Assembly: GCA_945878865.1 (NCBI GenBank)
Contig: CAMCUD010000013.1
Coordinates: 1 to 64,000 of the forward strand
Direction of reading: 5' to 3'
Length of the DNA stretch: 64,000 nucleotides
Origin: Bifidobacterium breve
GTDB lineage: Bacteria; Actinomycetota; Thermoleophilia; Solirubrobacterales; Solirubrobacteraceae
Shown: piece after piece, positions 55,091-64,000 of the stretch
How the letters are laid out: every line of letters begins with the position of its first letter
Position numbering within the stretch: position 1 is the first letter of the stretch
Translations under genes and position numbers: made by a program
Notes under the pieces: model-generated
Database searches by the model: none
What the model was told of the DNA's origin: nothing
The model's input: the letters and a program-made list of their open reading frames with translations, nothing else

Positions 55091-56523
55091 CCCAGCTGGT
55101 TGCGGATCGCCGCGGTCGTGCGGCGGATCTCGGCGGCCGCCGGGTCCTGCCCCTGCTGCATGCGCTGCGCGAAGCGCTGCACCGGCTCGATGGACCCGTA
55201 CCGCGAGGCCGCGAGCGCGTTCGACGCCTCGTCGGCGAGCAGGACGAGGCCGGCCACCAGCGCGGCCTGTTCCTCGGCCAGGTCGTCGGGCGGGCTGAGC
55301 GCCCGCAGCCGCGCGGCGTGCCGCCTCGCGGCATCACGCACCTGGATGGCGAAGTTGCGCTGCAGCGAGAGCGAGCCCGTCGCCTGCGCCTGGTCGGTCG
55401 CGGCGGAGATCTCCTCGTCGAACGCCTGACTGCTGGTCTGCCAGCTCGCCTTGTACGCGGCGTCGTCGTCGCCGCCGTTGAGGGCCAGGACGGCGACGAC
55501 GGCCAGCACGGCGACCAGCGCGAGGGCGCCCGCGAGCATCGCCGTCCGCCGGATGGCCGGAGAGCGCGACGTGCGCGCGCCGTGATCGGACGGCGGGGCG
55601 GGGGTGGGGAGGCTCTGTTCGCCGTGGTCACTCGGGCGCGGCGGCAGCCCGACGGGCACGGGGAGCACCTGGCCGTCGGCCTCCATCGCCGCGCGAGCGG
55701 CGTGCGCGAGGTCGCCGCAGCTGGCGAACCGCTCGGCCGGGTTCTTCGCCATCGCGCGGTCGATCACCGCCTGGAGCTCCGGGGAGACGTCCTCGAGCGA
55801 GCGGTCCAGGCGCGGCGGCGGCTCGTGCAGGTGGGCGAACAGCATCCGCGAGACGCTGTCCGCGTCGTACGGCAGCTCTCCGGTGAGGCATGCGTAGAGC
55901 AGCGCCCCAAGCGCGTAGACGTCGGTCTGCGGGCTCAGCGGGCCGAAGCGCTCGGGTTCGATCTGCTCGGGCGCCGCCCACTCGACGGTCCCCATGAACT
56001 CGCCGACGCGCGTGATCTCCGGCCCCTGAGCGTGGAGGGGCTTGATCAGGCCGAAGTCCGAGAGCACGGCGCGGTCGCCCTCCAGCAGCACGTTGCCGGG
56101 TTTGACGTCGCGATGGACCAGCCCGGCGTCGTGCGCCGTGTCCAGGGCGGAGGCGAGCTGCTCGATGATCGACAGCGCCCGCGCCGGAGCGAGCGCGCCC
56201 TTGTCGAGGAGGGTGTGCAGGTCACCTCCGCGCACCAGCTGCATGGCGACGTAGAGACGGCCGTCGAGCTCTCCGGCGTCGTAGATGGCGACGATGCTCG
56301 GGTGCTGCAGGCGGGCGGCCAGGCGCGACTCGCGCAGGAACCGCTCGCGCGCCTCCTCGTCACCGCGCCACCAGTCGCCAAGGACCTTGATCGCCGCCGG
56401 CCGGTCCAGATGGACGTGACGCCCCTGGTAGACGACGCCCATCCCGCCACGGCCAAGCACGCCTTCGACCAGATACGGTCCGAAGCGCTGATCCTGGAGG
56501 ATGGCGTCTGGCTCGGTGCTCAT
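55087..56523 (-). CDS. Membrane Ser/Thr protein kinase (PknB-like)
   Basis: A 478-residue Hanks-type kinase. The glycine loop is LGRGGMGVVYQG, the catalytic lysine is in AAIKVLG, the catalytic loop is HRDVKPGNVLL, and SDFGLIK and GTVEWAAPEQ follow. A Pro/Ser-rich linker leads to a transmembrane helix (about 352-374) and an extracytoplasmic helical sensor of about 100 residues without PASTA repeats. ATG 56523 is chosen over an upstream start because the kinase fold begins just after it. Targets unknown. Confidence 0.93.
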   Translation of the reverse strand: MSTEPDAILQDQRFGPYLVEGVLGRGGMGVVYQGRHVHLDRPAAIKVLGDWWRGDEEARERFLRESRLAARLQHPSIVAIYDAGELDGRLYVAMQLVRGGDLHTLLDKGALAPARALSIIEQLASALDTAHDAGLVHRDVKPGNVLLEGDRAVLSDFGLIKPLHAQGPEITRVGEFMGTVEWAAPEQIEPERFGPLSPQTDVYALGALLYACLTGELPYDADSVSRMLFAHLHEPPPRLDRSLEDVSPELQAVIDRAMAKNPAERFASCGDLAHAARAAMEADGQVLPVPVGLPPRPSDHGEQSLPTPAPPSDHGARTSRSPAIRRTAMLAGALALVAVLAVVAVLALNGGDDDAAYKASWQTSSQAFDEEISAATDQAQATGSLSLQRNFAIQVRDAARRHAARLRALSPPDDLAEEQAALVAGLVLLADEASNALAASRYGSIEPVQRFAQRMQQGQDPAAAEIRRTTAAIRNQLG

Positions 56524-56590
56524 GGGGCGCCCTCGGACGCGCGGGCGGTTGGCGCGTCCGCCGCCGATCCTACTCCCGTCCCGGGGCGTC

Positions 56591-57016
56591 ATGATCGCCC
56601 TCATGCCCTACACCCACCGGGAGCGGGTCCGCTTCGGCGACCTCGACGCGATGCGTCACCTCAACAACGTCGTGTTCCTGCGGTACTTCGAGACGGCGCG
56701 GATCGGCTACCTGCGGGAGCTGTCGCCGGCCCACGACCCCGCCAACCCCGAAGCCGACCGCTCCGGGTTGATCTTCGCGTAGTGCCACATCTCGTACCGG
56801 GCCCCGGCCTATTTCGACGAGCCGGTGGACGTGATCTGCAGCGTGGGGGAGGTTCGCCGCTCGGCGTTCCGGGTCGACTTCACCATGCGGGTGGATGATC
56901 GGACGATCGCCGAGGGCCACGGGTGGCTCGTCGGCTACGACTACGAGCGCCAGGAGTCGGCACGCCTGCCCGAGGCGCTGCGCGAGCGCCTCGAGCAGGA
57001 AGCAGCGTCCGGTTAG
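56591..57016 (+). pseudogene. Acyl-CoA thioesterase (4HBT family) with in-frame TAG
   Basis: The hotdog-fold sequence reads RVRFGDLDAMRHLNNVVFL with the catalytic Asp, continues through SGLIFA, meets TAG at 56780-56782 (codon 64), and resumes in the same frame with CHISYRAPAYFDEPV up to TAG 57014-57016. The two halves together give a full-length thioesterase of about 141 residues. There is no frameshift or other decay, so this is a single-base nonsense change (for example from GAG), a sequencing error, or readthrough. ATG 56603 is an alternative start. It is convergent with the second chemoreceptor gene. Confidence 0.8.
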
Positions 57017-58896
57017 GACGTGATGCCCAGGTCGGCGCGCGCGTCCTCGACGCGGAAGCGCTCGACGAGCTGCTCGAGCTCAGCGGCGGTGGAAGCGAGC
57101 TCCTGCGCGGAGTCCGCGACCTCCTGCGTGGCGGCCGACGTCTGCTGGGTCGAGGCGGAGACCTGCTGCGCCGAGGCCGAGGATTCCTCGGCGACCGCGC
57201 TCATCTCCGCCATGTCGTGCGCGATCCGGCCGCGCATGAGGTCGGCGGACTCGCCGAGATCGCTGGCGATCGCCTCCACGCGTGCGGTCATGCCCTCGAC
57301 CGCCTCGTCGATCCGCTCGAAGGCGGCGCGGGCCTGCTCGACCGTCGTGGCGCCGTCGCCCGTCCGGCGAGCGCCGTCCTCGACGAGCGAGACCGCGCCC
57401 TGCGTACCCTTGGAGATGTCTTCGAGGAGCGCCGCGATCTCCGTGGCGGAGCCCTGCGCCTCCTCGGCGAGCTTGCGCACCTCGTCGGCGACGACCGCGA
57501 ACCCGCGGCCCTGCTCGCCGGCGCGGGCAGCCTCGATCGCCGCGTTGAGCGCCAGGAGATTGGTCTGCTCGGCGATCGCGGTGATCGTGTCGACGATCGT
57601 GCCGATCTGCTCGGACTTTGTCGCGAGGTCGCGCATCGCCGAGGTCGCGGCCTCGGTCGCGTTGCGGACCTGCTCCATGGCCTCGGTCGCCGCACCCGCC
57701 GCGCCGACACCGTCCCGGGCGACGGAACGGGCGCCCGCGGCTGCCTCGGCGGTCTCGCGGGCCTGCGTGGCGCTGCGCTCGGCGTTCTCGGCGACCCGGT
57801 CGACCGAGTCGCGCGTGGTCGCGACCGCCGCGACCTGACGCTCGGCGCCGGTGGCGACCTCGTTCATCGCGTTGGCCACCTCGTTGATGGCGGCGCCCGA
57901 CTCGCGGGACGTGCTCGCCATCTCGTCGGAGGCCCTGCTGACCTTGCGCGCCGACTGCGTCACGCTCGCGAGGATCTCGCCGAGGTTCCCGCGGGTCTGC
58001 TCGTAGGCCGTCACCGACTGGCGAGCCTGCTCGATGACTGCGTCGACGACCCGCGCGGCGGCGCCGACCTCGTCGGGCGACTGATCGCCGACCGGCTCGG
58101 CCGCGGTCGTCACCCGCTTCGTGAGGTCCCCGTCGGCCATGGCCTGCAGGCCTTCGCCGAGGTCATGCAGGTCGTGCTCCTGGACGGAGCGCAGCTGCGC
58201 GACGAAGCGCTTCATCGGGCCGGTGATCGAACGCGTGATGAGGACCGCCAGGGCGATCGCCAGCAGGAGGGAGATCGCGCCGACGATGAGCAGGATCCGG
58301 CGCCCGGTGGCCGCCTTGTCGGCTGAGGCAGCGAGGGCGGCGTCGGTGTCCCGCTGGACCTGCTTGACGAGGGCCTCTTCCTGCGCGGTGAACCGGTCGA
58401 GGACCGGGACGACCTGCTCGATGTAGGTGCCGCGCGAGCCGTCGCGCTCCTCGACCTCCTGGATCGTCTCCGTGCGCGATTGCGCCACCGCGCGGTCCAT
58501 GAGGACTTCCAACTGCTGGCGCGTCTTCGTGAGGCTCGCCACGTCACGCTGGGCGGCGGCGCTCGTCACGACCGGCGCGAGCTGCTTGATCGCGGCGTCG
58601 GTCTTCGCGTGCTCGGCCTCGATGGTGTCCGCCACCTGATCCTGCGTCTTGAGGTCCCCGTCGAAGACGTACAGATGCCGGACGAGCTCATGCGAGCTGC
58701 GCGCGATGTTCACCCCGAGTGCCTCGAGCGTCGTCAGAGCCTTGACGTTGCGGCCTGCGGCGGTGTCGTCCGAGGACGCGTTGAGCTGGCCGAGCGTGGA
58801 CACGCCGACGGCGACCGTGATCGCGATGGCCGCGAGCAGCAGCGCGAATGCGATGGTGAGACGCACACCGACCCGGGTGCGGCGCAGGATGGACAT
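57013..58896 (-). CDS. Methyl-accepting chemotaxis protein (second)
   Basis: A 627-residue chemoreceptor with the same layout as the first: helix 1 near 13-33, a helical sensor (about 35-200), helix 2 near 205-227, HAMP, and a signalling tip [20 protein letters not shown] with [18 protein letters not shown]. An extra stretch of heptads lies between HAMP and the signalling domain. ATG 58896 follows a GGAGGA site at longish spacing. A weak sigma-28-like element lies about 40 bases upstream. The ligand is unknown. Confidence 0.95.
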   Translation of the reverse strand: MSILRRTRVGVRLTIAFALLLAAIAITVAVGVSTLGQLNASSDDTAAGRNVKALTTLEALGVNIARSSHELVRHLYVFDGDLKTQDQVADTIEAEHAKTDAAIKQLAPVVTSAAAQRDVASLTKTRQQLEVLMDRAVAQSRTETIQEVEERDGSRGTYIEQVVPVLDRFTAQEEALVKQVQRDTDAALAASADKAATGRRILLIVGAISLLLAIALAVLITRSITGPMKRFVAQLRSVQEHDLHDLGEGLQAMADGDLTKRVTTAAEPVGDQSPDEVGAAARVVDAVIEQARQSVTAYEQTRGNLGEILASVTQSARKVSRASDEMASTSRESGAAINEVANAMNEVATGAERQVAAVATTRDSVDRVAENAERSATQARETAEAAAGARSVARDGVGAAGAATEAMEQVRNATEAATSAMRDLATKSEQIGTIVDTITAIAEQTNLLALNAAIEAARAGEQGRGFAVVADEVRKLAEEAQGSATEIAALLEDISKGTQGAVSLVEDGARRTGDGATTVEQARAAFERIDEAVEGMTARVEAIASDLGESADLMRGRIAHDMAEMSAVAEESSASAQQVSASTQQTSAATQEVADSAQELASTAAELEQLVERFRVEDARADLGITS

Positions 58897-58934
58897 GGGC
58901 AGGACTTCCTCCGAAACGGGTGGGGACGTCCCAT

Positions 58935-58962
58935 AACTCGGCCCGCCACCACCCGCTCTTGA
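58935..58962 (-). promoter_or_regulatory. Weak sigma-28-like promoter of the second chemoreceptor
   Basis: Minus-strand TCAA (58962-58959) and CCGAGTT (58941-58935) are 17 bases apart. Each element departs from TAAA and CCGATAA, so this is only suggestive. Confidence 0.3.
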
Positions 58963-58999
58963 GCACCCGGACGGGGCTTCTACCCGGTCCTGGGGACCG

Positions 59000-59773
59000 T
59001 CAGGCGCCGGTGCGTTCGGCCGACCGCAGGCCCCGCAGCGCCCAGATCCCGAAGACCGCGACCATCGCCGCTGCCGTGCCGTAGACCAGGCCCGCGGCGA
59101 CGTGCTCACCGGCGAGGAGGTCGCGGGCGCCGTCCATGAGCGCGGTGATCGGATTGACCGACGCGACGCTGTGCACCCAGCCGGCGACGAGGTTCAGCGG
59201 GACGAACACCGGCGCGAGGAAGAGCGCGAGGAACACCGGCATCTGCATCGCCGGACCGGCCTGCACGGTCTTCAGCCGCATCGCCACGCCGCAGGCGAAC
59301 AGCATCGCGGCCGTGCACACCAGCGCTGCGAGGAGCGCGAGCTCGACGCCCTGCAGCGGCGAGCTCAGCGGTCGCATGCCGGTCACGAGCGCCACGATCG
59401 TCAGGAGCCCGGCCGTCAACGTCGCGCGGCCCAGTGCGCCCAGCCAGTAGCCGACGAGGATGGCCTCACGGTGCGCCGCCGCCAGGAAGTAACGCCGCGC
59501 GAACCCGCGCTCGAAGTCCGCCGCGATGCCGAATCCGCTGAACACCCCGCCGAACGCGCTGGCCTGCAGCAGGACGAAGCCGAACTGGAACGTGTCGTAC
59601 CCGGCCGGGTACTCGAACCCCGGGACGTTGCCGACGCTGGAGAGGCCGCCCGCGAACGCGATGTAGAAGATGAGCGGGAAGATCACGGCCGGCAGGAGGA
59701 ACGCCGGGTTGGTGACCGTCAGGTGGATGCTCCGCCAGGCCACGCCGCGGGCGGTCGAGGTGAACTCCCTCAT
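59000..59773 (-). CDS. ABC-2 type transporter permease (second)
   Basis: A 257-residue ABC-2 permease with about six helices. The region starting [21 protein letters not shown] and [18 protein letters not shown] are typical of DrrB-like drug or lipid exporters. The ATG overlaps the stop of the preceding permease (ATGA). With the first permease and the ATPase it forms a heteromeric exporter, probably repressed by the adjacent MarR protein. Confidence 0.9.
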   Translation of the reverse strand: MREFTSTARGVAWRSIHLTVTNPAFLLPAVIFPLIFYIAFAGGLSSVGNVPGFEYPAGYDTFQFGFVLLQASAFGGVFSGFGIAADFERGFARRYFLAAAHREAILVGYWLGALGRATLTAGLLTIVALVTGMRPLSSPLQGVELALLAALVCTAAMLFACGVAMRLKTVQAGPAMQMPVFLALFLAPVFVPLNLVAGWVHSVASVNPITALMDGARDLLAGEHVAAGLVYGTAAAMVAVFGIWALRGLRSAERTGA

Positions 59774-60528
59774 GTGCGCACCAGGCTTCCGCGCATCGCC
59801 CGCGAGGCCGCGAATCCGCCGGCGGCGATCCCGACGAGCAGCACCGCCACCGCGGGCCACAGGGCCGACGGGTCCCAGCCGGTGATCACGAGCGAGCGGA
59901 CGCCCTCGACGAGGTAGCTCACCGGGTTGATCGTCGCGATCGTCTTGAACCACTCCTGCTGCATGAGATCGCGCGGAATGTTCGCGCTGGACAGGAACAG
60001 GAAGACGAAGAACAGCGGGAAGAAGCCCTGAACGGCCTGCGGTGACCCGGTGCGCAGGCCGACGAACGCCCCGATCGACGAGAACATGAGGCCGATCATC
60101 ACCGCGAGGACGACGAGCGCGACCACCCCGGCGGCGCCCGACGCGATCGTCACGCCGGCGATGAAGCCGATGCCGAGGTAGGCGATCGCGGCGACGAACG
60201 AGAGCGCCACGACCCCGGCGACCTGCCCGAGCAGGAGCGATGTCCCGCCGACCGGGGTCAGGGCGAGCCGGCGCATGAACCCGCTCTCGATGTCCGTGGC
60301 CAGGTCCGTGCCGGCGTTCATCATCGCGAACAGGCCGCCCTGCACGAAGGGGACGGCGATGGCGAAGTCGAGATACGAATCCCCTGGAAATCCCGGAAGC
60401 TTCGTGGCTGCCTGCAGGCCGGACGAGTTGATCGCGACGAGCAGCATGGGGAAGACGAGGACCGGAATGATGTTCGCCGGCTGGCGCATCGTGCGCAGCA
60501 GCGCGCGGCGGGCGAGGTCGCGTGTCAC
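59770..60528 (-). CDS. ABC-2 type transporter permease (first)
   Basis: A 252-residue ABC-2 permease with six helices. RQPANIIPVLVFPMLLVAIN and TINPVSYLVEGVRSLVITG match the family. The GTG start overlaps the ATPase stop (GTGA) and its own stop overlaps the second permease, so all three exporter genes are coupled. Confidence 0.9.
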   Translation of the reverse strand: MTRDLARRALLRTMRQPANIIPVLVFPMLLVAINSSGLQAATKLPGFPGDSYLDFAIAVPFVQGGLFAMMNAGTDLATDIESGFMRRLALTPVGGTSLLLGQVAGVVALSFVAAIAYLGIGFIAGVTIASGAAGVVALVVLAVMIGLMFSSIGAFVGLRTGSPQAVQGFFPLFFVFLFLSSANIPRDLMQQEWFKTIATINPVSYLVEGVRSLVITGWDPSALWPAVAVLLVGIAAGGFAASRAMRGSLVRT

Positions 60529-61505
60529 GCGGCGGCCCCCGCGACAGCGACCCCGTCATCGCCGCTCATGCGCTCCCCGGTCTTGGCCAGGAAGACGTCG
60601 TCGAGCGTCGGCGCATGGAGGTCGAACGTCTCCAGCCCGATGCTCTCGGCGTCCAGGCGGCGGACGACCTGCGCGAGCCCGTCTGCGCCGGCCTCCAATC
60701 GGACGGCGGCGGCGCCGGGCGGGGCGGCCGTCGGGGGCCCGAATTCCTCGAGCACGGCGGCGAGCCGGTCGCGGTCCGCGGCGACGGCGGGGACGACCTC
60801 CAGCGAGGGCCGGCCGATCTCGCCCTTCAGCGCGTCGGGCGTCCCCTCGGCGACGATCTTGCCCTGGTTGATGATCGCGATGCGATCGGCGAGCTGGTCG
60901 GCCTCCTCGAGGTACTGCGTCGTCAGGAAGACCGTGACGCCCTGCTCACGCGCGAGGCGGCTGACCTCGTCCCAGAGGTCGGCGCGCGACTGCGGATCGA
61001 GGCCCGTGGTGGGCTCGTCGAGGAAGAGGATCTCCGGCTCGTGCACGAGCGCCAGTGCAAGGTCGAGCCGGCGCTTCATGCCGCCGCTGTAGCCGCCGAC
61101 CCGGCGGTCGGCCGCGTCGGTGAGGCCGACGCGCTCGAGCAGTTCGTCGGCACGCGCGCCCCGCGTCGCTTTGGGCAGCGCCTGGAGCGCGGCCTGCAGG
61201 CGCATGTGCTCGCGACCGGTCAGCAGCGGGTCAAGTGCGGCCTCCTGCAGCGCCGCGCCGATGTGCCGGCGCACCTCCGCGCCCTGGCGCGAGACGTCGA
61301 AACCCGCGACGCTGGCCCGACCGCCCGATGGGGGAAGGAGGGTGGTGAGCATGAGCACCGTCGTCGACTTGCCCGCGCCGTTCGGCCCGAGGAAGCCGAA
61401 GATCTCGCCGGGCTCGATGGCGAACGAGATGCCGTCGACCGCGAGGACGTCCTTGAACGAGCGCTGCAGGTCGTCGACCTCGATGCCGGGGGAGGAAGAG
61501 GACAT
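60525..61505 (-). CDS. ABC exporter ATPase (DrrA-like)
   Basis: A 326-residue ATPase. Walker A is GPNGAGKST, the signature is YSGGMKRRLDLALAL, Walker B is ILFLDEPTTGLD, and the C-terminal about 90 residues are the DrrA-type extension. It powers the two ABC-2 permeases, probably exporting a drug or lipid. ATG 61505 is chosen because TACGGT lies 7 bases before it; the in-frame start further upstream falls within the operator region. Confidence 0.92.
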   Translation of the reverse strand: MSSSSPGIEVDDLQRSFKDVLAVDGISFAIEPGEIFGFLGPNGAGKSTTVLMLTTLLPPSGGRASVAGFDVSRQGAEVRRHIGAALQEAALDPLLTGREHMRLQAALQALPKATRGARADELLERVGLTDAADRRVGGYSGGMKRRLDLALALVHEPEILFLDEPTTGLDPQSRADLWDEVSRLAREQGVTVFLTTQYLEEADQLADRIAIINQGKIVAEGTPDALKGEIGRPSLEVVPAVAADRDRLAAVLEEFGPPTAAPPGAAAVRLEAGADGLAQVVRRLDAESIGLETFDLHAPTLDDVFLAKTGERMSGDDGVAVAGAAA

Positions 61506-61512
61506 AACTCGG

Positions 61513-61518
61513 ACCGTA
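61513..61518 (-). promoter_or_regulatory. Candidate -10 (TACGGT) of the exporter operon
   Basis: Minus-strand TACGGT ends 7 bases before the ATPase ATG and lies next to the first palindromic operator (61520-61534), so repressor binding would block it. Confidence 0.45.
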
Positions 61519-61519
61519 C

Positions 61520-61534
61520 CACGGAATGTCCGTG
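61520..61534. promoter_or_regulatory. MarR-type operator 1
   Basis: CACGGA-ATG-TCCGTG, a perfect 6-3-6 palindrome upstream of the exporter ATPase promoter. A near-identical site follows one base later. Confidence 0.7.
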
Positions 61535-61551
61535 ACACGGAACATCCGTGT
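61535..61551. promoter_or_regulatory. MarR-type operator 2
   Basis: ACACGGA-ACA-TCCGTGT, a perfect 7-3-7 palindrome lying between the -35-like GTGACA (61532-61537) and the -10 TAGAAT of marR. Binding here would block marR itself. Confidence 0.7.
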
Positions 61552-61555
61552 CTCG

Positions 61556-61561
61556 TAGAAT
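61556..61561 (+). promoter_or_regulatory. -10 (TAGAAT) of the marR gene
   Basis: TAGAAT is preceded 18 bases upstream by GTGACA, a 5-of-6 match to TTGACA, and ends 6 bases before the ATG. It is the clearest full promoter of the leaderless type in the window. Confidence 0.6.
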
Positions 61562-61567
61562 CGACGC

Positions 61568-62005
61568 ATGGCGACCGAGCCCAAGACCGCCACCTCCGCG
61601 TGGGCGCTGGTCTGGGACATCTTCCAGTCCGACAAGAAGCGGCGGTGGGGACTGCTGGCCGAACTCGGGCTCACGCCCGTCCAGGGCATGGCGCTCAGCT
61701 CGCTTGACGCCGACGATCCGCCGACGATGTCGCACCTCGGCGGCCAGATCATGTGCGACAGCTCGACCCTCACAGGCGTCGTGGATCGGCTCGAGGCGCT
61801 CGGCTACGTCGAGCGCCGGCCCGCGCCGAACGACCGTCGCGCCCGATGCGTCGCGCTGACCGACAAGGGGCGGGCGCTTCAGGCGGAGCTCCGGGCACGG
61901 ATGAGCCCGCCGCCGCCGCAGCTCGAGCACCTCACGGCGGATGAGGCCGCCCAGCTGCACGATCTCCTGGCGACCGCGATCGCGCGGCACGCAACCGGCG
62001 CATAG
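61568..62005 (+). CDS. MarR-family transcriptional regulator
   Basis: A 145-residue winged-helix dimer. The recognition region is TMSHLGGQIMCDSSTLTGVV and the wing is RRPAPNDRRARCVALTDKG, the standard MarR DPRDxR-like loop. It is divergent from the DrrA-like exporter across two palindromic sites placed on both promoters, so it probably represses itself and the exporter until a ligand binds. Confidence 0.93.
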   Translation: MATEPKTATSAWALVWDIFQSDKKRRWGLLAELGLTPVQGMALSSLDADDPPTMSHLGGQIMCDSSTLTGVVDRLEALGYVERRPAPNDRRARCVALTDKGRALQAELRARMSPPPPQLEHLTADEAAQLHDLLATAIARHATGA

Positions 62006-62060
62006 ATCTGCGCCGGTCAGGGAAACTCCTCCGTGTCGAACGAGGGGAGCGTGCGAGCGA

Positions 62061-62885
62061 ATGACCGCACCCGTGTACAGCGCGACGGCACCTCCACGAC
62101 GCGCATCGCGCGCCGCCGAGGACCGCCGCCTCATCGCCGCGTACCGCGAGACCGGCGACCGGCGCATCCGAGACCGCCTCGTGTTCACCTACGCGCCGCT
62201 CGTGAAGTACCTCGTGGGCAAGAAGGCGCGGACGCTTCCGGCGCAGGTCGACGCCGACGACCTCACCTCCGCGGGCCTCGAGGCGCTGCTGCGCTGCATC
62301 GACCGCTACGACATGGATACCGGCACGTCGCTCGAAGCCTTCATCTGGACCCGCGTGCAGGGCGCGATCCTCGACGAGCTGCGTCGCGACGACTGGGCGC
62401 CGCGCTCGGTCCGCCGGCACGAGCGCGACGCGCAGACCGCGAGCGCCCGTTTCCTGCGCGAGCACGGGCGCAGTCCCGACGAGGCCGAGCTCGCCCAGGA
62501 GATGGGAATCTCGCTCGGCGAGCTGCGAGACCGCGACCACGACGTCGCCACCGCGACGCTCGGCTCGCTGAACACCACGCTCGTCGACGCCGAGGACTCC
62601 GAGATCGAACGCGTCGAGACGCTGCGCTCGCACGACCTTCACTCTGATCCCGAGCACGCCACGGTCGACGCCGCGGCGCGCGAACGGCTCCGGGCCGCGA
62701 TCAACGAGCTGTCCGAGCGTGACCGGTCGATCATGGTCATGCTGCACACCCACCACATGACGCTCGCCGAGACCGGGGCGATCCTCGGCGTGACCGAGAG
62801 CCGCGTCAGCCAGTTACACACGCGGATCCGCAACAGGCTTGCAGAGGCCCTCGAGGACGACCGGTCGCTGTTCGAGATCGCCTAG
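62061..62885 (+). CDS. Sigma factor of the FliA/WhiG (sigma-28) type
   Basis: A 274-residue sigma-70 family factor. Region 2 reads [26 protein letters not shown] with the DLTSAG core, region 3 includes [18 protein letters not shown], and region 4 ends [20 protein letters not shown]. This is the FliA/WhiG group, which directs flagellar, chemotaxis or sporulation genes. The start ATG 62061 has only a distant GAGGGG. Its probable targets here are the two chemoreceptors and the rod gene, which carry sigma-28-like promoters. Confidence 0.9.
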   Translation: MTAPVYSATAPPRRASRAAEDRRLIAAYRETGDRRIRDRLVFTYAPLVKYLVGKKARTLPAQVDADDLTSAGLEALLRCIDRYDMDTGTSLEAFIWTRVQGAILDELRRDDWAPRSVRRHERDAQTASARFLREHGRSPDEAELAQEMGISLGELRDRDHDVATATLGSLNTTLVDAEDSEIERVETLRSHDLHSDPEHATVDAAARERLRAAINELSERDRSIMVMLHTHHMTLAETGAILGVTESRVSQLHTRIRNRLAEALEDDRSLFEIA

Positions 62886-63874
62886 GTGGGAGCTGCGACG
62901 CCGGCCAGCAGCTCGAGCGACCGCAGCCGTGCGGCGACCGAGTCGCCCTGGTGGGCGACGATGAGCTCGTCGGCCTCGGCATGCGCGCGGAACTCGTCGA
63001 GGTACGGCCCGACCGTCTCCGGGGTCCCGAGCGCCGTGTACGTGAACATCTGCTCGAGCTGGCGCGCGTGCGGGGTGCGCAGCAGCGCCTCGACCTCGTC
63101 GTCGTCCAGGCGCCGGCCACCGCGGTTGAAGAGGACCCGCGCGACGGTGCGCCGCCGCACCTCGAGCTGGCGGCGCGCCTCGTCCTCGGTGTCCGCCGCG
63201 ATGACGTTCACGCCGGCGATGACGTACGGCTCCTCCAGCTGCGCAGACGGCTCGAAGCGCTCGCGGTAGACGCGCACCGCCTCCTCGAGCATCGTCGGGG
63301 CGAAGTGCGACGCGAACGCGTAGGGGAGCCCCAGCGCTGCGGCGAGCTGCGCGCCGAACAGCGACGAGCCGAGGATGTACAGCGGGACGTTCGTCCCGCT
63401 GCCGGGGACGGCCTGCACGCCGGGGATGCGCGTCTCGCCGCTGAGGAAGCCCTGAAGCTCCTGCACGTCCTGCGGGAACGTGTCGGCCGCGCTGGGGTCG
63501 CGGCGGAGCGCCCGCATGGTGTTCGTGTCCGACCCGGGCGCGCGGCCGAGCCCGAGATCGATCCGGCCGGGATGCAGCTCGGCGAGCGTGCCGAACTGCT
63601 CGGCGATGACGATCGGCGAGTGGTTGGGCAGCATGATCCCGCCGGCGCCGAGGCGAATGCGTTCGGTGTGCGCGGCGACATGCGCGATGAGCACCGCCGT
63701 GGCCGACGACGCGATCGACGCCATGTTGTGGTGCTCGGCGTACCAGACCCGCGTGTACCCGAGCTCCTCGGCGCGCTGCGCGAGCCGGACGCTGCCCTCG
63801 AGGCTGTCGCGCACCGTCTCGTCCGGGCCGATGCTCGCCAGGTCGAGGATGGAGAGCGGGACGGTGAGGGCCAT
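62882..63874 (-). CDS. LLM-class flavin-dependent oxidoreductase
   Basis: A 330-residue luciferase-like TIM-barrel monooxygenase. The N-terminal region has [19 protein letters not shown], then [19 protein letters not shown] and [13 protein letters not shown], typical of the single-component MsnO8/YhbW group. It uses FMN or F420; which one is not clear from sequence. TACCGT lies 6 bases before the ATG. Its 3' end overlaps the sigma-factor gene by 4 bases, convergently. Confidence 0.92.
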   Translation of the reverse strand: MALTVPLSILDLASIGPDETVRDSLEGSVRLAQRAEELGYTRVWYAEHHNMASIASSATAVLIAHVAAHTERIRLGAGGIMLPNHSPIVIAEQFGTLAELHPGRIDLGLGRAPGSDTNTMRALRRDPSAADTFPQDVQELQGFLSGETRIPGVQAVPGSGTNVPLYILGSSLFGAQLAAALGLPYAFASHFAPTMLEEAVRVYRERFEPSAQLEEPYVIAGVNVIAADTEDEARRQLEVRRRTVARVLFNRGGRRLDDDEVEALLRTPHARQLEQMFTYTALGTPETVGPYLDEFRAHAEADELIVAHQGDSVAARLRSLELLAGVAAPT

Positions 63875-63880
63875 ACGGCC

Positions 63881-63886
63881 ACGGTA
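63881..63886 (-). promoter_or_regulatory. Candidate -10 (TACCGT), leaderless pattern
   Basis: Minus-strand TACCGT ends 6 bases before the ATG at 63874 of the flavin oxidoreductase gene. Confidence 0.4.
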
Positions 63887-63904
63887 GGGGGTGAAGGACC
63901 CCGG

Positions 63905-64000
63905 TCAGACGACCTGCGCCGCCGCGTGGCCCGACGCCCAGGCCCACTGGAAGTTGAACCCGCCGAGGTGTCCCGCGATGTCGAGCACCTCGCCGATGAA
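63905..64000 (-). CDS. Partial CDS: C-terminus of a HI0933-like FAD flavoprotein
   Basis: The last 31 residues are visible, ending in TGA (minus strand 63907-63905). They read FIGEVLDIAGHLGGFNFQWA then ASGHAAAQVV. This is the conserved C-terminal FAD-contact segment of the HI0933/BaiN-like flavoprotein family (usual form GEVLDVDG-x-GGYNFQWA). The rest lies beyond the window. Confidence 0.8.
   Translation of the reverse strand, partial: FIGEVLDIAGHLGGFNFQWAWASGHAAAQVV

Overview
The window is a high-GC actinobacterial chromosome segment. Gene content, the order of its core genes and the style of its secreted proteins suggest the class Thermoleophilia (Solirubrobacterales-like). This is inferred from gene order and sequence style, not from a marker-gene comparison. 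I see no rRNA, tRNA, CRISPR array, insertion sequence or prophage. Genes are densely packed, with many 1-8 bp start/stop overlaps.

Layout. (1) 1-12.7 kb: a partial unknown gene, dapA, rnj (RNase J), an MFS exporter, a cupin-response regulator-histidine kinase operon on the minus strand, then ftsK, a RodZ-like gene, cinA, thpR and a flavodoxin-like gene. (2) 12.6-22.3 kb: an FAD monooxygenase divergent from recA-recX (SOS box upstream of recA), a secreted protein, rny (RNase Y), a small Gln-rich membrane protein with apbE, and miaB. (3) 22.3-26.7 kb: an accessory block between miaB and miaA, holding an SPL-like radical SAM protein with its own SOS box, a cupin, an MscS channel, an SDR and a FIST protein. 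(4) 26.7-35.2 kb: miaA-dapF facing dapE-dapC-dapD, a DUF429 protein, an Ala/Glu/Pro-rich RGG-box protein, and hflX. Together with dapA this gives most of the succinylase route to diaminopimelate. (5) 35.2-43.2 kb, all minus strand: YciI-like, MazG-like, a four-gene betaine/choline-type ABC importer, and a coupled lipid kinase-murT-methyltransferase-gatD operon (lipid II amidation). (6) 43.2-59 kb: two chemoreceptors, HAD phosphatase, cyclophilin, small membrane proteins, hydrolases, a copper protein with a cupredoxin tail, uppP, a lone flagellar rod protein, a His-box hydroxylase, a Ser/Thr kinase, and a thioesterase broken by one in-frame TAG. (7) 59-64 kb: a drug-type ABC exporter divergent from its likely MarR repressor across two palindromic operators, a FliA/WhiG-type sigma factor, a flavin oxidoreductase, and the 3' end of a HI0933-like flavoprotein.

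How the parts fit. The backbone dapA-rnj-ftsK-rodZ-cinA-recA-recX-rny-miaB-miaA-dapF-hflX is an actinobacterial core order interrupted by accessory blocks. Cell-wall genes recur (dap genes, murT/gatD, uppP, rodZ, ftsK), as do RNA-processing genes (rnj, rny, miaA/B, thpR). The sigma-28-type gene near the end matches a near-perfect sigma-28 promoter in front of one chemoreceptor and weaker ones before the other chemoreceptor and the flagellar rod gene. A TANNNT hexamer 6-10 bases before many start codons suggests widespread leaderless transcription; this helps choose the starts of hflX and of the ABC ATPase.

Most notable: a DapF homologue with both catalytic cysteines replaced by serine, the methyltransferase inside the murT-gatD operon, an ABC ATPase whose only plausible start is ATC, an SOS box on the SPL-like gene, and a PHM-like copper protein.
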